From NCBI GenBank assembly GCA_028023455.1, contig JAQFVV010012489.1, positions 2,853,881 through 2,917,880 of the forward strand: a stretch of 64,000 nt of DNA, given 5' to 3'. The notes below the pieces were generated by a model, which ran no database searches, was not told where the DNA came from, and worked only from the letters and a program-made list of their open reading frames with translations. This DNA is from Epiperipatus broadwayi (lineage: Eukaryota > Onychophora > Udeonychophora > Euonychophora > Peripatidae). Shown piece after piece: positions 13,560 through 26,417 of the stretch (position 1 is its first letter; every line of letters begins with the position of its first letter). Made by a program: the position numbers and the translations under genes.

Positions 13560-14537
13560 TAAACTCTTGAGCCATAAGGCATTTGAATTATTTATTTGCA
13601 TCAATATTAATAAAATAAATAAATTAAAATTATTAATTAAAGATATGATTCAATAAATTATAGTTAAAAAAATTAACATACTTCACAATAGAAATAGTTG
13701 TGCTAAATCTACAAATGTGAATTTCAGTAATTGAATATGACCAATGAATACTAAATAGTGAATTATCATTTATATATCTTTCATTTATATATTATACTGG
13801 ACAGCTGTCCATATATCCAACACTAGAGGGTGCCACCAGGTTTTCATATAACCTGAGTAATTTATTTTCATACCTGGGTAATCATAACAATAAATGTCCT
13901 GATGTATCTTTATCAGTTAATTAATCATTCAGCTAGCTCAGCTTAGAGAAAAAGATTCTTATTTAATAAATAATTGATAGATAAGAGCAAACAAATAATC
14001 ACAAGAACTTTTATTAAATACTAAATGAAAATCCATAAAATAAAATATGTAAATTTAAAATGAATTAACTTTAATTATGAATTGTTTCAATTAAATAACA
14101 AATCAAAATAGTTTTTTCTTGTTCATTTTAAATTAAGATATGTCATAAATTAAAAAATGGCATTATTCTTCTAATACTAAATAATTCTTTTATGAAATAT
14201 GTGCAATTACTTTAATCAATCACTCTTTAATAACCTTAGAGTGTTTAGATATTGTAATGTCACATAAATCTAAACTTAGTTGCATGTGTGCAAAACCATT
14301 TCACAAATACTTTGAGCTTCATAAAATATTATAAACTAAAGAAATGCCAGACACTATTCCTAAGCTCATCTCATCATTAATAATACAGGTCACAGTTATG
14401 GCATTAAGGGCTTGGCAGAGACTTTGCTGATAGAGGTTCTGAAGTGGTAATGAAATAAAATGCCCTCAAAACTGTACCACAACTTTTCCAAAGCTAAGTT
14501 TATCAAACACTGTTGAAAAAACAAATACACAAATTAA
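13560..14537. other. Non-coding stretch with a CTCF-like site
   Basis: A plus-strand CTCF-like word, CACTAGAGGGTGCCA, lies at 13821-13835. Just before it, at about 13800-13810, is a palindrome GGACAGCTGTCC that includes an E-box CAGCTG. A slightly more GC-rich patch lies at 14340-14480, with no reading frame. No gene seen. Confidence 0.5.
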
Positions 14538-14691
14538 ATAATAAAACAATCCACTAGAATAAAACTACAAATTTTTTTTAAAAAAGCCTATATAAAATTG
14601 AAGATGAATATCTTCTGCTATAGCCAGCTTCAATATTATATAGGCATTTTTTACAATTTTGTAGTTTTATTCTAGTGGATTGTTTTATTAT
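14538..14691. repeat. Long hairpin inverted repeat (arms 66/64 bp, loop 24)
   Basis: The left arm 14538-14603 and right arm 14628-14691 are near-perfect reverse complements around a 24-nt loop (14604-14627). The shared core is ATCCACTAGAATAAAACTAC. Mismatches are few and concentrated in the A/T run next to GCCTATATAA. There is no clear target-site duplication and no terminal-repeat signature of a known MITE. A long (TA)n tract starts 31 bp downstream. If transcribed, it would fold into a long dsRNA stem. Confidence 0.93.
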
Positions 14692-14718
14692 ACTTATATT
14701 ATTTGATATTACAAATTA

Positions 14719-15540
<822 letters not shown>

Positions 15541-15930
15541 AAAGATTCATGTTGTTTATTTCTTTCTATTTGCAGTTAAGTTAGAAAAGATGTTTTGCTG
15601 TGCAGGTTGTTGATCGGCAATATCCGAAGGTTGGTCTTGTTAGTGGCTTATATCATGATAATGAATGGAGTTATGCTTGAAGATAAGAGTTTGGCATTGT
15701 ATTAATGCCTTAGCCATACATACTAACAGGTATAGTTGCTGAAGTGGTTGATTTTTTTTTCATTTGGAATGATTGATTTTGTTAATTAGCTGCATTTTAT
15801 ACCATAACTGTGTGGAACCAATGCAGATTTTTAGGTTAAAGGAGTTGAATATAGACAGGCGGTGAGATGGCTGAAAGTGTCTGATATCATGGAAAAGAGT
15901 GTCCTCATAAATAGTAAGCAAGTAACTAAG
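15541..15930. other. Candidate conserved non-coding element
   Basis: The G+C content is higher than in the flanks, with no usable reading frame and no repeat homology inside the window. It contains a TEAD-like GGAATG next to a PBX/HOX-like TGATTGAT and a TTAATTAG homeodomain-type word (about 15762-15792). A pyrimidine tract ending in TTTGCAG at its 5' edge (about 15556-15575) would serve as a splice acceptor, so a non-coding exon is an alternative. Conservation is inferred from texture only; no alignment was possible. Confidence 0.3.
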
Positions 15931-16007
15931 TAAATATTATAAAGAATTTGGTGGTTTTTATATGGATCCTGTCCCTTTGTTTTTTTTTTTTTTAGAAACT
16001 TCTAAAA

Positions 16008-16092
16008 CCAGGCATTAATTAGCTAACCCCAGGAAAGCCAGCATTTCTAATCATTAATTACACTTCACGCTAATTGCTTCGACAATGCCCAC
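16008..16092. other. Cluster of homeodomain-type words
   Basis: Three TAAT-core words (CATTAATTAGC, CATTAATTAC, GCTAATTGC) lie within 85 bases in a G+C-richer patch that includes AACCCCAGGAAAGCCAGC. This could be part of the same regulatory element as 15541-15930. There is no reading frame. Confidence 0.3.
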
Positions 16093-16357
16093 TATAAAAA
16101 AATTACTTATCGTTTTAATTAAAGTTAAAAAAAACAAAAAACATTCGTTACACCAAGTATAACCTTTTTAAAGTTCATATTCTCTCTTTCTTTTTTTAAA
16201 ACTAAAGTTTTAACATTAACTTTCGTTACAGAATTTTAAAAATTGGCGTGTGTGTGCTACATATGTTATATCGCATTCACTAATATACGAGCTTAATAAA
16301 AAAAACAAATTAATTATAATTTTAACTTTTTATTGAACTGACTGATATTCGCAACGT

Positions 16358-16415
16358 TATATATATATATATATATTGAGATCTGGTGATGGGTCTCAAT
16401 ATATATATATATATA
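16358..16415. repeat. TA-rich hairpin
   Basis: Two (TA)n arms, each carrying TTGAGA or its complement TCTCAA, flank a short loop containing TGGTGATGG. The pattern is that of a microsatellite that has been inverted on itself. Confidence 0.75.
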
Positions 16416-17841
16416 CTCCTTTCAACTGAGTAATATTGTTTCCTTTACCAATCCTCTGTAATAAATGCTGAAAAAGTTTGATGGGCTGTTAACGTGCTTT
16501 TACTTTTTACCTATACATGCTATTGAGATATACATATTAATCCATAACTTTTATTGGAATTAATATGCCTTTAAATTTCACAGTAATGTTTAAGAGTCAT
16601 TGTTGATCATAATTAAATTCTGTATTGTGAACACCTTTAATCAGGATTTAATAAGTATCAACATCCAACGGAAAATATAGATAAACAAAAGGTTAAAAGT
16701 AGAATAAGATTTTTTTTATAAAATCACAAATTGCAGATAAAAACTCAGATGGGTTAATATACAATTTATTTTTTAAAAAGATTTACTATTTATTTCTCAT
16801 AATTTAATAATAAAAAGACTTTACATTTTTTTACATAAAAAAGTTGATCAAAGTCATAGCAGATGTACAAAGTTCAAGTTTGAAACTTTAAATGAAATCT
16901 CATCCTAGAAGCAGTTCTCTAAGGAATGGCAACTTCTTGAAATTTAGCTTAGTTAGAAGCACTCTGATTTAATTAAAGAAAAAAACTTACTGTAAGAAAT
17001 AACTAGGGATTGTGTCAAAGTAAATGTAGACTTATTTTAAAAAATAACTAAATGGTCAGTATATTTATGTGGTTAAGCTTAGATATAGCTGGCTACTAAA
17101 TGGTTTGCATTTTATACATTATCACTTGATTATTGTGGTTTACAAATGAATTACCCCTATGCTTGTTTCATAAAAGATTTTTAAATATATACATAATTAT
17201 ATGGATGTCTCATATTTTCTGCAGTAAAAAAGGTTTTATGACGATAAAAAGTTATAAAGTAATACAAACAGTCAGTCGTTGTGGTTAACAGTTTGCCATG
17301 GCCACCCACTAATCCTTAATAATTTTAATAAAAACTCATTCAATATTCATTATAATTTTACGCTGATTGTGATAAAATTAGGCATTATTTAGAATTCGAA
17401 AATTAAAAAAGGAAAAAAAAAATTATAGTTAAGCACTTTTACAATAAAACTGTCTTTTTACATAAACAAAAAAATAAATAATTAAAATAACAATAGTAAA
17501 AGATAAATAAGCAAACGCATTTTAGAAAGATATAAAATTTTAAATGATGGAGGGCGATCGAAATGGATAAAGTAAAAGTATGCAAATGTTAAAAAAACAA
17601 TAAGTAGGAAACGCTTGCGATAAATTATAATTAAAAATAATTATAAATTAAAGAAAAAAAAAAGGCTGGCAATAACGAATGCTTTTTATTAAAAAATAAA
17701 CAAATATATAAGTTTCAAATTACGAAATAATAAAAGTTTAATAGAAATAAGTTTATCAAATGTATTTATTATCTGATGATCTTAGAGTAATCATTCATTC
17801 AGCCAGGCAATCTCCCTACTTTCATACCTATCTATTTATAT
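16416..17841. other. Non-coding AT-rich stretch
   Basis: No gene or structured repeat seen. CpG is present at 17.2-17.7 kb, as in other unique blocks. Confidence 0.55.
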
Positions 17842-18068
<227 letters not shown>

Positions 18069-18974
18069 TATCTATTTATCTATCCTTCTACCTAGTTATT
18101 TACATACATACCTATCTACATTATTTGTCTATTTATTTACCTACATAATCAAAAATAATGTCAGTGGATTATATTAATTGATAATTTCATAATAATAATT
18201 GCTTTATTAATAAATATTCATTTTTTCCCTTTCCTAAAAGGTTCATTAATTTTAATATATAAAATATATTAAGTACATATTTTTAAAGAGTCATAAAAAA
18301 ATTTGACTGCAAAAAGTTTGTAATAAAAAAGTATAAAAATATATATAATGGTGTCAAAAATAACTGAGTAGGTTTATTGCCTAGAGGTTTATAAGGTATT
18401 TAAATACTGGCAATAACCACAATTGGAATCAATCTGAGGACCTATCATCCATGATCTAATTGTCTAATACCGTACTAAAGCATGCAGAGTAAATGATGTG
18501 AAGATAAATATAAAAAAGAAGGTAAAGATATAAAATATGAAGGAATTTTTATTATGATGATATTATTGACATTATTATATATTATGTACTAAATTTATAC
18601 ATGTGTATATTTTATAAAAATGATCCTTGATTACAGAAGATGCTCAAAATATAGGAAAGATGTACCATATACAAAAGTACAAAAGGAAATGAATATATAG
18701 TAAAGAAAAATATGGAAAGTTAAAAGGGGTATGGAATATTTTATAAATTAAATGATGATCCAAATAATAAGTTATGGTTGTAAAAGTAGTTCCAATATTA
18801 AGTCATAATAGGCATAGTCTGATCAAAGTAGTCTGCCAAAAACTGATATTTAAACTCAGATAGAGTAGTTATAAAATTCTATTAGTTTAAATTTCTTTCA
18901 GATAGATGAAGTCAGACATCAATAATTAATTAATAAATAGGTATCTATTTTATGGATATATAGATCCTTCTCAC
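18069..18974. other. Non-coding AT-rich stretch
   Basis: No gene seen; nearly CpG-free. Confidence 0.55.
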
Positions 18975-20105
18975 TGTTGATCTATTTAGTATCACTACAT
19001 AATGTAATTATTTGCTGTTGCTTTTTTAATAATTATTCTTCAGAATATAACAATATTTTAGTCTTATATCTTGATGGTACATGTAATACCTTAATCACTG
19101 AAGAAAAACTCATAATATCAATTGCCTTTTCATACTCTACAAATTCAAAACATAATGGCAACTCATATTTATTGGTCTTTTTTATAATTTTTCACAATAT
19201 CTGAATGCGATCCAGTGTGTTAAAATCAATTAAAATGCATTGTTCATTTGATTGGTTCAAATCAGAAATTCTCTATAGACAAATTGTAATTATTATGGTA
19301 AAAAGTTTGTATAAGATTGATATAAGTCTGTAATTTTTGATATATTCATCACCTTCCACTAAATATCAAAATTATAATTGTATTCTTCCAAGTATCTGGT
19401 ACATCTTTATCACTTAGATCTTTGATATATTATTTTGTCAACAATTTTTCTACATTTTATCATATCAATAATAATTCCATATTTTTATGGAGTTTTTTCT
19501 TTTTTATAGGTTTACATATTTCACTTCATTTAAAATGATGAGAAATTTAGAAAATGAAATAATTGTAGGAAATACTTTTTTCTTGTTTTTCATTACTATA
19601 TAATTGTTTACAGAACTCTTCAATAGAGTTCAAGATGGTATTCCCTTTTTAATAATAGTTCTATTTTTTTTATTGCAGATATAACTTTTTTTTTCCAATA
19701 GTGAGATATTGTTTATAGACTTTTATTCTCTTATATAACTTTCCTTTCCAATTCACAATTATATTTTTTTATGTCATTAATAACTTTTTTATACCATTTC
19801 ACTAAACTCTAGATATTCAATTCTATTTAATGGATCATTTAAAAAAAAACATATTTTTTCTTTTATTCATGTATTCTCATGTCTCAATAAAAAATAAACT
19901 GAACATTTTTTGCATCAACTAGTCTTAATAGTATATTGGTTATCTTCTAACTGATTTCATTTAAATATGAATTATCTTCAAAGTGTATTAATATTTTAAA
20001 ATAATTTGCAATTTATAATTTAAATTCATTGGAGTATTTTAAAAAATTAAGAAAATTAATTTTTAATATCTAGAAACTAATTTTGCATTAGTTGAGTGAA
20101 TAAAA
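18975..20105 (-). mobile_element. Decayed RTE-like LINE, family B (endonuclease-RT linker and RT N-terminus)
   Basis: Read on the minus strand, this region lines up with the LINE at the right end of the window. The relic reads NRIEYLEFSEMV and then NDIKKYNCEL (about 19750-19830), against KKIEYLEFCKMV and NDIKKYNCEL there. Further 5' it shares SNEFKL, a F.HN/DNS..LNEI block and a K/R-rich stretch. Further 3' it enters the RT: NKYELPLCFEFVEYEKAID is a degraded form of the palm motif that normally ends FDSVE (about 19090-19180). Many stops and frameshifts make it inactive. The catalytic FADD region is not present, so the copy is deleted or truncated at its 3' end near 18975. Confidence 0.85.
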
Positions 20106-21354
20106 AAAAGGAAGTTTGTTGGAATGATATGGAGAAAATAAGAGAAATTTTCATTATACATTGTGTTGTTAATGGTAAGAGAATTGTGAGTTTTAGTAGT
20201 TGCAATACAATAACAAACTAATGTAATATTAAGTATTACTTAAATCCAGAGTGGCCACCTTTTTATACAGCTCAGACATTTATTTCCTGAATTATGTTAG
20301 AAACATAAATAGTAATTAATTTTTCAAAATGTAATATGAGATGGATTATTTTTCAATAGAATAGTTCCACTACATGATATTTTATAATTTATGCTAGCCT
20401 AGTTCTGCCATTTACTGCAATCTAGCAATAGGTGGCAGCACAAAAGTGAAATAAATAGTTTGTTGCTCACAAATTATGTAAAATGAGGTCATGTAATGTT
20501 TTATATGGTTAATAATGGATTTATTAGTTTTAGTAAAAATATTTGCATGCATTTTCTCAGGTTCTTAAGTAATCTAAATGTTTAATTGACTATTTTACAG
20601 AAGTAGTTTCAGAAATGTTATCAAAAATGGGATTTCTGCATTTATCAAATTTTAAAATATTTTAAATTTTAAATATTTAAATAAAAAACATTAAAAAATT
20701 TAAAATATAAACTAGAAATTTGAATATTTCATGATGAGTTGCTGTGATAAAAAAAAAATCAATTTTCCCTAAAATTTCTTATCTAAAATTCTTAATGTGG
20801 ATTATTTTAGCTGAAATATAATATGTACTTTTTACATTTTATTAGAGATTTTAATTTTATAAAAACTGATTTGCCTATTGTTCTATTTTTTATTGGAGTG
20901 TTATATATATAATGTGTGTGTGATGAATTTTTAAATTTTTTTTTTTTTTTTGCAGTGCTTCCCTCATTCCAACTCCATCATATTACAACCATCCACTATC
21001 ATAGAAATTTCAATCTTCATCTATTAAGTGAGCTAAAGACATCAACCACCTGGAAAAGCTTATCTGTGTTTATAGGTTATTTTTATTCCATTCTTTTCAC
21101 ATGAGGTAGAGGTTAATTTCTATTCACTTTCCTAGTGCAAGTATGAATAATTGCAGAAATATTTTCATGTTTTTCTGATCCTATCAGCAACATTCCTTCA
21201 TTTTATTCACTCATTTTGCAATCATTTACAGTACAGAAATTATTTTTGTATAATATCAGCTGCTTATGAATTCATGACTAGACTTTAATGAAGTAAGGCC
21301 TAAAATGCTACTTTAGTTACTTCTATATTTTGGAATTTTAAGAATATTATAGAT
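20106..21354. other. Non-coding stretch with a CTCF-like site
   Basis: A plus-strand word CAATAGGTGGCAGCA lies at 20426-20440. A T-run near 20937-20951 is followed by GCAG and a 62-codon frame of no recognisable family. No gene called. Confidence 0.5.
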
Positions 21355-21465
21355 GTCAAGTGTTGTTAGCCGAGAGGTCATCGCAGCCGCTTTGCAAGCA
21401 AATAGTTGGTTGCAGCCGGTTGTGAATTCGCGTCGCCGGCCGATGCTATGACATATGAAAAAAAA
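21355..21465 (+). mobile_element. tRNA-derived SINE, copy 1
   Basis: It starts GTCAAGTGTTG. The pol III A box is TAGCCGAGAGG (21367-21377), a degraded B box lies at about 21425-21435, and the 3' end is GCCGATGCTATGACA followed by an A-run. It is flanked by an exact 15-bp target-site duplication AAGAATATTATAGAT (21340-21354 and 21466-21480), direct evidence of LINE-mediated insertion. The head resembles class II (Ser/Leu-like) tRNAs. The body keeps many CpGs. Confidence 0.95.
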
Positions 21466-21480
21466 AAGAATATTATAGAT

Positions 21481-23796
21481 TTTGCTTCACTTATAACTAT
21501 TTTTAGTAAAATTAAACTGAACAGTTTATATTTTGCAGCTCATATTTCTTTAATAATTAAAACTGTTTTTCTTTCTAAAAAATAATTATTTTTGATTTTT
21601 TTCATTATTTTCGAATCGGGTCAAAAATCAACTTACTTGTTAAAATCATTGTTGTGATCATTGTTTTTAGCACAGTTATTGTTTAAATAAAATTCTTGAA
21701 TATAAAAACAAATTTTACGATTTAAAACATATTCCATTGTAATTTTTAACAATTACTTCGCAAAGGTCTGAATATTTAGTTTTGAACCTTGTCATTAGCA
21801 GTATGATTATTTAACTCTCTTTCCCTAAAATCAAAAAGCTACCTATTTCTCTACCGACAGACTAAAAGTGACGATTTAAAGCTAAATTTTTACTATGGCG
21901 TAAAAACCAATATGTGAAACACAGATGCATTCTTAGTTTTTCACATTCCTTTTATTAATTTTATTTCTTTAATATATAAAATCATGGATATCTAATATGA
22001 CAGTGTTTTCAATTATTAATAAAGCTGTACACCCCTATGCAGTGTAACTCAGTAGTAGAATGGACAGATTTAAGAGTTAAAGCTTTCTCCATCAATGTTC
22101 AGTATATTAGCTTGAAAACATTTTCATGTATGATCCATAAAATTTTTATTGAATTGGTTTTAATTATAATTATTTTTATGCTAAACAATGTAAAATTTTT
22201 ATAATTTTACATATTATCTAATTAAGTATTCTATCTATATACTTTGCAAGATTTCCTGCAGTATACTAGGGATTAAGGTACATAGATTTCAGCCAAAATT
22301 TATCTCTTCAGATACTTGAATTTGTTAGAAACTTCCAAACAATAAACCATGACAAAAAATAAATTGAGACTTTTGGAATTTTTGGTACTGTTTAGGTGTG
22401 GATTACTTATCTCTCTCTCTCTACATATATATATATATATATATATAATGATATCATTATAAGATATAAATAAAGCAGTTTTTCGGTTAAACTGTATATA
22501 TATATATATATATTGTAACAGTCATCTTATTGTATGTTTTAATTATTTACATTTATTTTAATTGATTAGGGTATCACCTGACATCAAACACTAGGAATTA
22601 GACCAGCAAATATATATATATATATATATAAGATGTAAAAATATTTTCTTTAATATGATGATGGTGAACCCTACACAGTCACTATTTACAATACCTACCT
22701 ACATCATATATAACATAAGTTATTCCCAATGAAATGGACATGCGATAAATATGTAGACCAGACAATATTACTTATAAAGAAGTTAACACATTATATCAAG
22801 AAATAACAACAGTGGTTTATTACAAATATTATAATTGTTAGATAAAATATAATATTGTTTTCTCTAAATAAACCATTTGCTCAATCATCATTCTATCATA
22901 TTATTATTAGTTCACATGCAATAGTTATTTAGAATGTGTTCAAGATTTATTTTGATTAATTTTAAAATAATTCAATTAAATCTTATAACACAACTAATAT
23001 TCTTGTAAGACTGAGCACCTTGCAATAGATAAATTCATGGATTTTAATACATTGTCAGTAAAGTCATATATATGACCAACCCTCACAAATATAATCCATT
23101 TACTTATATCATAAAGTTCATAGTATAGTTACACACATATATCTAATAGGAGGTAATTTTACCAGTACATCATTATTATAGCAATAATTTTAGATAGTAA
23201 CCAGTTTGGTTCTGAATTTCAATTTAATAATAACACAAATTAATTATGTAAGGTAGTTCTTTGAATCTGAACCATATTTACTAGTCATAATCAATAATTA
23301 ACTGAGATAGACCTTCGGATCTGATCCCAAATTTACAGAACAAAACAGTGAATAAATCAACTATATAGATAACGTGTATAATAACCATTTAATAGTGATC
23401 TAATAATTGCATACGAATAATAAATTTTAACATACATAAAACCTAATTTACAACAATTAATGTGAGGGTACATATATGTAAAAATAAACCTGATAAAATT
23501 GAAAATAAATCTTTAATGTAAAATGCCAATAATTATATTACTTGTTAAGTGGAAGTACTTTCTTTCCAATGATCTTAGTTTTTTACTTTGTTTTTAAATG
23601 TCAGTTTTGTCTATTGTTTTAATTTATGTACAGACTAAATGTTCTGCAATTACCATTAATATATTCAAAGGATAACAAGTCTTACTTTTAACAACCTTTA
23701 ATTATTAAGTGAAGTATTTAGATTTTTAATAATTTTAATAAATAATAGAAACATTTAGTCAGTACATAAATTGAACCAATAGACAAAATTCACTGT
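21481..23796. other. Non-coding stretch with simple repeats
   Basis: There are (CT)n(TA)n at about 22410-22447 and further TA tracts at about 22493-22513 and 22609-22630. A possible eroded tRNA-like head lies near 22045. CpG is present only in the first 600 bases. No gene seen. Confidence 0.55.
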
Positions 23797-24180
23797 AAAA
23801 TTTAAAAACCAAGCCAAAAATGAAGCTTATATAACAACAGATCCCAATAATAGATATCTTTTCATTTGGTTTTGACAATATATAAATATGGGAGGTAATT
23901 ATCTCCACTTTGTAAATACAAATATTTGATTTAAAGTTATGATTATTTATTACAATTATATTAAAGGTGATTGGAGAACATGCAGTGGACAATGTCCATC
24001 ATATAATTTAAAAACCAAATCAAAAACTAAGTTTATATAACAACAGAACTCCAAACATAGAATAATATTATTCTATCTTTTCACTGGTTTTTGATATTAC
24101 ATAACTCAGTGGATAGTAGTTATTTTAGCTTTGCAATTACTGATATTTAAAAATTATGACTATTTATTAAAATAATTGTA
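23797..24180. repeat. Diverged tandem duplication, offset about 206-217 bp
   Basis: Copy 1 begins TTTAAAAACCAAGCCAAAAA near 23801 and copy 2 begins TTTAAAAACCAAATCAAAAA near 24007. Both go on to CTTATATAACAACAG or its variant, then TCTTTTCA.TGGTTTT, and end in TTATGA.TATTTATTA. Inside each copy, AAACCAA and TTGGTTT words can pair as a stem. There is no coding content. Confidence 0.8.
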
Positions 24181-24589
24181 TTACAATTCATTATTTTAAC
24201 ACTTGGACCCTTTAAATATTTTAAAAGCAAGAACATTTGTTTTTAAAATGAATATTATACCTTTGATTATTTATCTAAAAACTTCACATTATGAGTCCTT
24301 TTTTTAAAAAAAATTTAACAAATCATAACATATATAGCAAAAACAAGATGAAGCAAATTTTTTTATATATACAGATCCCTTTTTTTAGCTTCAGTTAGTT
24401 TAAAAATGCAACTAACTTTTTTTTATATTTTTTTTTTTTTAGAAAAAGTTCATACTTCAATCAATCAATAATATAAAATATAGTTTGTCAGAATTAAATA
24501 TATACTAAAATAAAACTTTAAAATGGTTAGTAAGTTAAGATAATATTCTAAACAATTCTTTTTTTTTAAAATTCTGAACCAAAAGTTAT

Positions 24590-24900
24590 GAAGCCAGATT
24601 CCTGTACAGTTTGTTGAGCAGTTTTCTTTTCTGCCTTATATTTCTCCCATGATGGCATGTATTAATGGATTTCATTTATAAGCTGCCATAAAGTTATTCA
24701 TCAAGCTTCTGTAATTGAAGTCCTGTTATTGCATTTAGATTATAGATGCCTTCACACACACAGCACATTTAAGTTTATTATCAGAAATCCAGGCTAGACT
24801 TCAGCGGTAAGCTGTTTTTGCTTTTTTCTACTCAGCCATCATAATAAAGGCCCGTTGCTATTTGAATAAAGTAAGATCCAGACTTTCAATTTCAAGAAAA
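24590..24900. other. Candidate conserved non-coding element
   Basis: This is a 300-base island of mixed composition within flanks of near-pure A/T, with stops in all six frames and no repeat copy in the window. It includes GCTGCCATAAAGTTATTCATC, read as two overlapping short words, then TAATTGAAG and GCATTTAGATTATAG. Dense TAAT- and ATTTA-type words are typical of animal developmental enhancers. That role is inference; I have no alignment. Confidence 0.3.
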
Positions 24901-25151
24901 ACTAACCATATACAGGTTTTGACATTTTGTTTTTAATAGTTTTAACATCTTATTTTCGCCACATTTCTAATCTTTTATTTTAATTACAAGAATTTGAAAA
25001 AACACTTTCATTATTTAATTGATTGAACTTGCAAAATAATATAATTATTAAATTGCTTGGATTTTTTTTCATTTTCAATTTCATATCTTAAAACAGGCTT
25101 AATCTTTTTTATTAACTTATTTGTAATTTAACTATTAAAAATCTATTTCTT

Positions 25152-25249
25152 GTCAAGTGTTGATGGTTGAGTGGTCAGCACAGCTGACTTACAAGCAGTT
25201 GTCCCAGGTTTGAAGGTTCACTTCCCAGTCTATGCTTTGATACATGGAA
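25152..25249 (+). mobile_element. tRNA-derived SINE, copy 2 (diverged)
   Basis: It starts GTCAAGTGTTG like copy 1, and an A-box-like GGTTGAGTGG follows. The 3' end TATGCTTTGATACATGG is a CpG-decayed form of the family ending. An exact 16-bp target-site duplication TAAAAATCTATTTCTT flanks it (25136-25151 and 25250-25265). The A tail is almost gone. Most family CpGs have become TG or CA, so it is an older, probably methylated copy. Confidence 0.93.
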
Positions 25250-25642
25250 TAAAAATCTATTTCTTAACTAAATTGTTTTGAAATACAATCCATACATTCA
25301 CTTAATCTTTGATAAAAGAAACAATTTTAACATAATTTATATATTTAAATATATTTAACAAACCTAGTATATAATTTTAAAATGTGACATTTAATGATAT
25401 ATTCTAACATTTGCATATTACCTACTTTATTTTAAATCATTTGTTCTATTTTATATATTAATATTTAAAAACTTCTGAATGCTATATTTACTTGCATCCC
25501 TCACAACTCTGTAAACTGCTCACATCCATGTGGAAGACGATGTGGCTAATATATCATCAAGAAAATCTGATACAATACCCCTTAACCAAAAAACAATAAT
25601 TAATATTCTAAAATCAGCTTTTTTAAGGAAAGCAAAAAAAAA

Positions 25643-25662
25643 GGGGGGGGGGAGAGGGAGGG
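25643..25662 (+). other. G-run with potential G-quadruplex
   Basis: A run of ten G is followed by AGAGGGAGGG, directly after an A-run. It is by far the longest G-run in this AT-rich window. The G tracts (10, 3, 3) could form a quadruplex, since the long run can supply two tracts. It may also be an assembly-sensitive homopolymer. Confidence 0.7.
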
Positions 25663-25801
25663 AAATTAAATAAAAATGTAGCAGAAACTGTTATGAAATA
25701 TAAAAAATATTCAAATATCTTTATAATTCAAGATATTTCAGTTATTATATATTAATAAAAAAAATTGATTTAATAAAAACTTAATATATTTTTTTCACTA
25801 G

Positions 25802-26094
25802 AAAAAGTACATCTTTTTTAATCAAATATATTTTGTAAGTATTTAAACACTTCAAAGATTATTTAACTTTTTTTAAAAAATAAATAAATTCCATATTAAA
25901 ATGTCACTCAAATTTAAATGTTGGTTTAAGACAAGCAGCTGTGGTCAGTTGAAAAGGAATGACCACACGGTTTGTATTAAATCAATATCTGAATTTAAGT
26001 ATCATTTAAATATCAGATTTAAAATTTAAAAAAGTTAAATAATCTTTGAAATGTTTAAATAGTTAATATATATATTATTTAAAACGTGTACTTC
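25802..26094. repeat. Old fold-back element, about 290 bp
   Basis: The centre is an exact TGTGGTCA (25940-25947), a 12-nt loop, and TGACCACA (25960-25967). Further out, the arms pair imperfectly over about 140 bp each. The best preserved part is TTTCAAAGATTATTTAACTT or its one-mismatch partner at 25839-25873 and 26027-26062. The outermost pairing is AAGTACA against TGTACTT. Arm divergence suggests great age. No family assigned. Confidence 0.75.
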
Positions 26095-26417
26095 TATGAC
26101 ACTTTAATTCAATCGTTGGGCAAATACAAGCAGCTATGGTAATATTTTATAAAAAGAAATAATCTTCCTTTCCGTTACAATATAATTAAAGCATAATCAA
26201 TATTTATATTTTTACTTAAAATTTATTTTTAACTTAACATTTATATTTAAATTTTATCAATTTATTATCATTAAAATAAATATTTGCTATGAACTGTTTT
26301 AGAAATGTCTTTTGTATGTACACAATTCTTAATTTATATTAAAAAAAACTTTAATAAATGTGATAAAAAGTTATTTTTTAACTTCGCCTTTTTCTTAAAT
26401 TGCATGTAAAAGAAATA

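Noticed and set aside
21367-21435. Functional tRNA gene
   Set aside because: A and B boxes are present, but there is no pairing acceptor stem, an A tail follows and target-site duplications flank it; it is a SINE. The same applies to the copies at 37.1, 47.5 and 48.6 kb.
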